From Hyphomicrobiales bacterium (GTDB taxonomy: Bacteria > Pseudomonadota > Alphaproteobacteria > Rhizobiales > Rhizobiaceae), in contig UBZP01000021.1 in assembly GCA_900469965.1 (NCBI GenBank), positions 61,721 to 125,720 of the forward strand: DNA of 64,000 nt, given 5' to 3'. Below are positions 58,985-64,000 of the stretch, piece by piece. Every line of letters begins with the position of its first letter. Position 1 is the first letter of the stretch. The notes under the pieces were generated by a model. The model searched no databases, had not been told where the DNA came from, and saw nothing but the letters and a program-made list of their open reading frames with translations. Made by a program: the position numbers and the translations under genes.

Positions 58985-59131
58985 GGCGCCCCTCCAGGGC
59001 CGCTGAATGCGGCAAGGGAGATTTATCGCCCGTTTTCAGTCATTTGCAAGGGGCGCGTCCGCCCGAGCGTCGAAAAGAGAGTTTGCACGGCTGTTCCGGT
59101 CGCCGGCGCCGGGACGGCCGCTTCATGCAGG

Positions 59132-59154
59132 AGCGGCGCCCGTTGGGCGCCGCT
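59132..59154 (-). other. Strong hairpin downstream of exbD
   Basis: A perfect 10-bp stem AGCGGCGCCC/GGGCGCCGCT with a GTT loop, about 46 bp after the exbD stop. There is no T-run, so it is a factor-dependent terminator or 3' stabiliser. Confidence 0.5.
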
Positions 59155-59199
59155 TGAGGGTCTCGTCGTCGGCAGTCCGTGCCCGCAACCGCAGGGCGT

Positions 59200-59625
59200 T
59201 CAGCCCGGCGTTCCTTCGAGCCCGACGAGTGCGATCTTCGGATAGCCGGCGGTGCGCAGGAGGTTCATCACGTCCATCACATCGCCGTAGCCGACCGCCT
59301 TGTCGGCCCGAAGCAGGATGCGGGTCTGCCGGTTGCCGCCGGTGATCGCGTCGAGTTCGCTGCCGAACGCCTCGCGGGCGACGGTGCCGTTTCCGAGCGA
59401 CAGCGTCAGGTCCTGCTTCAGCGTCACGAACACCGGCTTGTCCTCGCGCGGCGCCGGCCGGGCGACGGAGGAGGGGAGGTCGACATTGATGTCGACGGTC
59501 GCCAGCGGTGCGGCCACCATGAAGATGATCAGCAGAACCAGCATCACGTCGATGAACGGCGTGACGTTGATCTCGCTGTTCTCCTCCAGATCGTCGCCGC
59601 CGCCTTCCTTGATCTTGCCTGCCAT
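59200..59625 (-). CDS. exbD: Biopolymer transport protein ExbD
   Basis: A 141-residue protein with one N-terminal span ([18 protein letters not shown]) carrying the proton-motive Asp in [13 protein letters not shown], and a periplasmic domain ([16 protein letters not shown] ... [32 protein letters not shown]). It works with ExbB to energise TonB-dependent receptors. It lies 3 bp after exbB. No tonB gene follows in the window. Confidence 0.95.
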   Translation of the reverse strand: MAGKIKEGGGDDLEENSEINVTPFIDVMLVLLIIFMVAAPLATVDINVDLPSSVARPAPREDKPVFVTLKQDLTLSLGNGTVAREAFGSELDAITGGNRQTRILLRADKAVGYGDVMDVMNLLRTAGYPKIALVGLEGTPG

Positions 59626-59628
59626 GGT

Positions 59629-60834
59629 TCAGCCCATCCTGACGAGTGCGGGATCCGCCCGGCCGGTGCCGGCCGACCGGTTGGCGGCGAGCCGGGCGCG
59701 GCGCACGTCGAGATCGCGGCTGACGAGCCGCTCGATCGCCGCCGACGTGTCGCTGAGGCCCTGGCGATAGGCGGTGATGGCGCGGGCGAGGAAGTTGTAG
59801 AACACCACCGCGGGAATGGCGGCGACGAGGCCGATCGCGGTTGCGAGCAGCGCTTCGGCGATGCCGGGCGCCACGATCGCGAGATTGGTGGTCTGCGCCT
59901 CGGAGATGCCGATGAACGAGTTCATGATCCCCCACACCGTGCCGAACAGGCCGACGAACGGTGCGGTGGAGCCGATGGTGGCGAGGATGCCGGTTCCCTT
60001 GGCGATCTGCCGGCCGGCGCGGACTTCGGCGCGCTGCAGCCGCGAGGCGACGCGTTCCTTGACGCCCGCGTCGGAGACGAAATCCAGGACTGCGTCGGAA
60101 CTGTCCATCTCCTGCCGCGCCGCGTGCACCATGCGGGCGGGGACGCTGCGCCGGCCGTGGAAGATCGCCTCTGCCGCGGCCAGGCCCTGCGCGTCGGTCA
60201 GGTTGCGCACGGCGCGGCGGACGGTGCGCTGAACGGCGCCGAGTTCGATGATCTTGGCGATCAGCACGGTCCAGGTGACGAAGGAGGCGAAGGCGAGGCC
60301 GATCATCACGCCCTTGACCACCAGGTCGGCCGCCATGAACATGCCCCATGGCGAAAGATCGTGCGGCAGGCCGGCCTGGCGTTCGCCGCCGGCTTCCACC
60401 TGCACCGCTTCGCCGCCCGGCACGATGGCGCCGTCGGTCGCCCCGGCGGGAGCGGCCTGGCCTTCGGCGGAAGGGGCTGCAGCGCTCGCGGGCGCCGCGG
60501 TCGAAGGCGTCGCCGCGCCCGGCGTGCCCGCGTCGGTGGCGCCGGCCTGAGGGGCGGCGGCACTCGGCGCGGAAAGCTGCGGCGTCGAGCTGTCTGCGGC
60601 GGGAGCCGCACCGCTCGTCGCCGGCGCTGCGGCGGTCGGCCGCTCCTGCGTCTGCGTCGTTGCGGCAGCCGGGGCGTTTTCCTGTGCCTGTGCTGCGGGA
60701 ATGGAAAGTGTAAGGCCGATTGCGGCGAGAGCCGCGGCCATTAGGGGCCGTGTCAGCAAAGTCCGGATCCTCTGGTAGTTGCGCCAAGGGAGCAAGGCGC
60801 AGGCCTGCGCCGCACTCCGGTTGTGCCAATTCAT
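59629..60834 (-). CDS. exbB: Biopolymer transport protein ExbB (MotA/TolQ/ExbB) with long N-terminal extension
   Basis: A 401-residue protein. After a signal-like segment ([21 protein letters not shown]) comes an Ala/Pro/Thr-rich periplasmic stretch of about 110 residues, then the ExbB core with three spans ([74 protein letters not shown]). Long N-terminal extensions occur in rhizobial ExbB. The ATG at 60834 is taken, but 60741 (MAAALAA) is possible. An iron-type operator lies 40 bp upstream. Confidence 0.93.
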   Translation of the reverse strand: MNWHNRSAAQACALLPWRNYQRIRTLLTRPLMAAALAAIGLTLSIPAAQAQENAPAAATTQTQERPTAAAPATSGAAPAADSSTPQLSAPSAAAPQAGATDAGTPGAATPSTAAPASAAAPSAEGQAAPAGATDGAIVPGGEAVQVEAGGERQAGLPHDLSPWGMFMAADLVVKGVMIGLAFASFVTWTVLIAKIIELGAVQRTVRRAVRNLTDAQGLAAAEAIFHGRRSVPARMVHAARQEMDSSDAVLDFVSDAGVKERVASRLQRAEVRAGRQIAKGTGILATIGSTAPFVGLFGTVWGIMNSFIGISEAQTTNLAIVAPGIAEALLATAIGLVAAIPAVVFYNFLARAITAYRQGLSDTSAAIERLVSRDLDVRRARLAANRSAGTGRADPALVRMG

Positions 60835-60873
60835 GAGCGTCCCATACAACAATTATGCGCGGCGGGGCAACGT

Positions 60874-60898
60874 TATCATGACCGCTTTTGTCATGATA
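60874..60898. promoter_or_regulatory. Iron-type palindrome (TGA-N9-TCA) upstream of exbB
   Basis: A perfect 9-bp inverted repeat TATCATGAC/GTCATGATA with a 7-bp spacer. Its core TGACCGCTTTTGTCA fits the TGA-N9-TCA iron-responsive operator of RirA in rhizobia. It lies 40 bp upstream of exbB, whose product depends on iron status in many species. Confidence 0.6.
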
Positions 60899-61061
60899 TT
60901 TGCGGGGGACGCTTTGACGCCTCTTCACTTTTTTGCGCTTTCCAGGCGGTTCGGCGTATGGACACCCGTGCCGAAACGGCATTAAGACACTGCTGGAATT
61001 TTCCGCCGGCGCTCTCGCGCGGCCGGGAGGCTCCGGCAGGGCAGCAATCAGGACGGCAATG

Positions 61062-61712
61062 ATGGACTACACCGCAGCGCGCATCAAAATGGTCGACAAC
61101 CAGATCCGGACGACGGACGTGACTTCGCATTCGGTCCTCGACGCGTTCCTGACCGTCCCCCGCGAGGCCTTTGTCCCCGCCCGGCTGAAGCCGCTGGCCT
61201 ATATCGACAACGACATCGAGGTCGCGCCCGGCCGCTACCTGATGGAGCCTTCGCCGCTCGCCAAGCTCATCCAGCTCGCGGCGATCACGAAGGGCGACGT
61301 CGTCCTCGAGGTCGGCTGCAACACCGGCTATGCCTCGGCGATCCTGTCGAAACTCTCCGGCTCCGTCGTCGCCCTGGAGAGCGACGAGGCGCTCGCGGCC
61401 GCGGCCGGCGAGACGCTTTCCGAGCTGGGCTACGACAACGTCGCCGTCGTGACCGGCGAACTCGACAAGGGCTATGCCGCCGAGGCGCCCTATGACGCGA
61501 TCTTCATCCACGGCGCGGTGGAATTCGTCCCGGAAGCCTTCTTCGCCCAGTTGCGCGACGGCGGCCGCCTCGTGGTCGTCGAGGGCTACGGCAACGCCTC
61601 GCAGGCCCGCCTCTATGTCAAGGAGCGCGGCATCGCGTCCGAGCGCAGCGCCTTCAACACCGCGGTCAAGCCGCTGCCGGGCTTCCGCAAGGCCGCCGAG
61701 TTCGTGTTCTGA
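61062..61712 (+). CDS. Protein-L-isoaspartate O-methyltransferase family protein
   Basis: A 216-residue SAM-dependent methyltransferase-fold protein. [30 protein letters not shown] is the rhizobial Pcm-like N-terminus and [29 protein letters not shown] the SAM-binding motif I (usual G-x-G-x-G altered to GCNTG). The group upstream of tolC in rhizobia is shorter than classical PCMT and its true substrate is unproven. ATG 61059 or 61062 both fit; AGGA at 61050 favours 61062. Confidence 0.9.
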   Translation: MDYTAARIKMVDNQIRTTDVTSHSVLDAFLTVPREAFVPARLKPLAYIDNDIEVAPGRYLMEPSPLAKLIQLAAITKGDVVLEVGCNTGYASAILSKLSGSVVALESDEALAAAAGETLSELGYDNVAVVTGELDKGYAAEAPYDAIFIHGAVEFVPEAFFAQLRDGGRLVVVEGYGNASQARLYVKERGIASERSAFNTAVKPLPGFRKAAEFVF

Positions 61713-62038
61713 TTAACCTTTTAGTAAAATCCGAGTCGATTTCGACCGTGTTTTATGCGCAAGATCGCATATGCGGCGAGTCAACCGCATCGGAATCGCG
61801 ACGTGGGGACGGGGCGATTGGAGCGCATCCGGGGCCGCAGGGCGGCTTTGGCTGGAGGGGTGAACACCATGGTGCTTCGGCAGCGATGCTGACGACCGGG
61901 ATCACGAAAAGGTCAGCGCATGGCGCGCGGTACGGCGGCAAAGAACCGCCGCATTCGCAGGGGATTTGCGGCGCGGCGCTCATGGCAGCGCAGTGCCACC
62001 GAGGGGGTCGGCACACCGATCCAGTCTGGAGTTCATAG
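61713..62038. other. Intergenic region upstream of tolC
   Basis: This 326-bp region has an AT-rich left end (TTAACCTTTTAGTAAAATCC) that may hold the tolC promoter. Open frames here are rich in Gly/Arg and lack ribosome sites or homology. I see no operator I can name. Confidence 0.5.
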
Positions 62039-63436
62039 GTGTCAATCTTGCGCAAGTCCGCGCTCGCCGCGGCGCTCGTTCCCGCTCTTCTGGCCACGAC
62101 GCTGCCAGCATCCGCAGAGACCGTGGCAGGCGCCATGGCCAAGGCCTACGCCAACAATCCGGACCTGAATGCCGCCCGCGCAGCACTCCGCGCCATCGAC
62201 GAGAACGTCACGATCGCCAAGGCGGCGATGCGGCCGCAGATCACCGGCGTGGCGGAGGCGAACGCGACCCGGCGCCTCTACGACAAGCCCGTCTCCTCCG
62301 GCCTGTTCGCGCCGGCGACGCGACGCAACGACACCTTCACCTCCGCCTACGGCATCTCCGTCACCCAGCAGATCTTCGACGGCTTCCAGACGCTGAACAA
62401 CGTCCGCTCCGCCGAGGCCAACGTGCTCGCCAACCGCGAGGCCTTGCGCGCCCAGGAGATCAGCATCCTTCTGGCGGCCGTCGAGGCCTATGCCAACATC
62501 GCCCGCGACCAGGCGATCGTCGGCATCCGCAAGCAGAACCTGGAGTTCCTGCGCGAGCAGTTGAACGCCTCGCGCGCCCGCCTCGACGTGGGCGAGGGCA
62601 CCCAGACCGACGTCAGCCTGTCCGAATCGCAGCTTGCCGAGGCACAGGCGCTGCTGGTCTCCGCCGAGGCGGCGTTGAAGACCAGCGAGGCGGTCTATTT
62701 CCAGATCGTCGGCGATGTGCCGAAGAACATCAAGCAGCCGGGGCCGGCGACGCGCGGGCTTCCGGCGACGCTGGACCAGGCCGTCGCGATCGGCCTGCGC
62801 GAGCATCCGACGATCCTGTCGGCCGAGCGCAGCGTCGATGCCGCCGGCTACAACGTCAAGGCCGCCGAGGGCACCATGCTTCCCGGCGTCTCGATCCAGG
62901 GCGACGTCTTCAAGTCGGTCAACAGCAGCGGCAGCACCAACGACAATATCGAAGGCAGCATCTCCGCCCGCGTCACCGTGCCGATCTACCAGGGCGGCGC
63001 CGAATACGGCCAGATCCGCCAGGCGAAGGAACGGCTCGGCCAGCAGCGCATCCTCGTCGATTCGGCCCGCCTCGAGATCCAGCAGACGATCATCTCCGCC
63101 CACACCCAGCTCGAGGCGGCGCGCGCCGCGATTAAGGCGAACCTCGCCGAGATCGAGGCCGCCAACATGGCGCTGAAGGGCGTCATCGAGGAGCGCAACG
63201 TCGGCCAGCGCACCACGCTCGACGTGCTGATCGCCCAGCAGACCGTCCTCGATGCACAGGAGAGCCTCGTCCTGTCCCGCCGGGTCGAGGTCGTCGCCAG
63301 CTATTCGCTTCTGGCCTCGATCGCGCGCCTGACGGTCAAGGACCAGCACCTGAAGGTCGCCGAATACCGGTCCGAGAAGCACTACGAGGCGGTCAAGGAC
63401 AAGTGGTTCGGCCTGCGCACCGTCGACGGCCGCTGA
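62039..63436 (+). CDS. tolC: TolC-family outer membrane efflux protein
   Basis: A 465-residue outer-membrane channel of type I secretion and multidrug efflux. A signal peptide (ILRKSALAAALVPALLATTLPASA) is followed by two structural repeats, each with a beta-hairpin (TSAYGISVTQQIFDGFQTLN and EGSISARVTVPIYQGGAEYGQI) and long coiled helices. The start is GTG at 62039 with TGGAG upstream. It could serve the EmrAB-type pump encoded at 32949-35848, but TolC usually has many partners. Confidence 0.94.
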   Translation: MSILRKSALAAALVPALLATTLPASAETVAGAMAKAYANNPDLNAARAALRAIDENVTIAKAAMRPQITGVAEANATRRLYDKPVSSGLFAPATRRNDTFTSAYGISVTQQIFDGFQTLNNVRSAEANVLANREALRAQEISILLAAVEAYANIARDQAIVGIRKQNLEFLREQLNASRARLDVGEGTQTDVSLSESQLAEAQALLVSAEAALKTSEAVYFQIVGDVPKNIKQPGPATRGLPATLDQAVAIGLREHPTILSAERSVDAAGYNVKAAEGTMLPGVSIQGDVFKSVNSSGSTNDNIEGSISARVTVPIYQGGAEYGQIRQAKERLGQQRILVDSARLEIQQTIISAHTQLEAARAAIKANLAEIEAANMALKGVIEERNVGQRTTLDVLIAQQTVLDAQESLVLSRRVEVVASYSLLASIARLTVKDQHLKVAEYRSEKHYEAVKDKWFGLRTVDGR

Positions 63437-63612
63437 GCCCCGGATGGGCGCTGCCATTGGCATCGCCCACAAATCTGTGCATCACTGTTAAGAGTTGATT
63501 CGCGACGATTTTTTTGCCCTCGCGAGTGACCTATGGTCTTGCCCATCCGCACCGCCTGCACGCCGATTTGAGCGTGCGCGAAGGTCGGGCGGCGCAGTGA
63601 ACGGGGATGGAA

Positions 63613-64000
63613 ATGGCTCAGCCGAATGTAGCGCGCGAACCGTCGATGGACGAGATACTGGCGTCGATCCGCCGGATCATCGAAAGCAATGAACCGCCGG
63701 TCGGCGGGCAGGCCGCCTTCGCCCCGATCGCTCCCGAAGACGATGGTTCCGCCGGCGATGACAGCTTCGAGGACGAGGTGATCGTCGCCGACCTGATGGC
63801 CGATCGCCCGTCGTTCGATCGTTCCGCCTTCGACCGTTCCCCCTTCGAGCGTGCGCCAGCCGATGCTCCGGTCCAGCCCGTGCCGCTGCAGGCGCCGGCG
63901 ATCGAGCCGGAGACGCGCGCCCAGCCGGCGATGTCGCTCGCCGATGTCGCAGCCCGCGTGCGGGCCGCCTCCGAGCGCAATGGACTGCTCCTGCGCGAAC
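63613..64000 (+). CDS. popZ: PopZ-family polar organizing protein (DUF2497; 3' end beyond window)
   Basis: The first 129 residues are present. MAQPNVAREPSMDEILASIRRIIESNE matches the N-terminal motif (EEILASIRRII) of PopZ, the disordered hub that anchors the centromere complex at a cell pole. A Pro/Asp/Glu-rich linker with a phenylalanine-rich repeat (FDRSAFDRSPFER) follows, as expected for the disordered part; the C-terminal oligomerisation helices lie outside. In rhizobia the gene usually lies between tolC and valS, which agrees with this position. An ATG at 63607 would add two residues. Confidence 0.88.
   Translation, partial: MAQPNVAREPSMDEILASIRRIIESNEPPVGGQAAFAPIAPEDDGSAGDDSFEDEVIVADLMADRPSFDRSAFDRSPFERAPADAPVQPVPLQAPAIEPETRAQPAMSLADVAARVRAASERNGLLLRE

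Overview
The window is a GC-rich alphaproteobacterial chromosome segment, most likely from the Rhizobiaceae (Rhizobium/Ensifer/Shinella-like). Supporting signs are a complete 14-gene nuo operon carrying rhizobial extras, followed by birA, RNase J, a methylmalonyl-CoA epimerase and a DUF1467 gene; a short prolyl-tRNA synthetase; lolC-lolD; dnaE; tolC next to a PopZ-family gene; a LexA box of the alphaproteobacterial GAAC-N7-GAAC type; and a RirA-type TGA-N9-TCA motif. The genus cannot be fixed by eye. No insertion sequence, integrase, prophage, rRNA gene or CRISPR array was seen.

Layout. 1-2543: partial universal stress protein, a MoaB/CinA-like protein, wrbA with a clear terminator, and a small exported protein. 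2649-3519: tRNA-Val (minus) and two identical tandem tRNA-Asp genes. 4121-20642: nuoABC-[four-helix-bundle element]-D-x-EF-x-GHIJKLMN, encoding respiratory complex I. 20639-28119: birA, rnj, mce, DUF1467, proS, lolC and lolD, all co-oriented. 28171-32789: an FG-GAP-like exported protein, a LexA-boxed 28-residue membrane peptide, dnaE and tRNA-Leu. 32949-41242: a block of accessory character with a divergent EmrAB-type efflux pair, TetR regulators, a stand-alone KAS II, a GlxA-type regulator, a GNAT and a GST. 41325-48374: exported protein, trkH, ilvA, HlyU-like protein, a membrane diguanylate cyclase, and a divergent Lrp-ald pair. 48526-55358: DUF1203, an APH-like kinase, a cysK-alaX-sseA-GNAT operon and an XRE-photolyase operon. 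55574-59200: tRNA-Asn and tRNA-Cys with small membrane and secreted proteins, and an ArsR-SRPBCC pair. 59200-64000: exbB-exbD, a Pcm-like methyltransferase, tolC and the start of a PopZ-family gene.

Most striking observations: (1) a gene of the 23S-rRNA intervening-sequence/S23 four-helix-bundle family sits between nuoC and nuoD, bounded by 29-bp inverted repeats built of GGCAGTA heptamers, and apparently lacks a normal start codon; (2) a 28-residue single-span peptide has a consensus LexA box inside its promoter, the layout expected of a SidA-like SOS division inhibitor; (3) several regulator genes lie next to readable palindromic operators (ArsR, TetR/EmrAB, an iron-type box at exbB, helically phased repeats at lrp-ald), and the arsR message may be leaderless; (4) two complex I operon proteins carry the same helix-hairpin-helix (COG3743-like) C-terminal domain.
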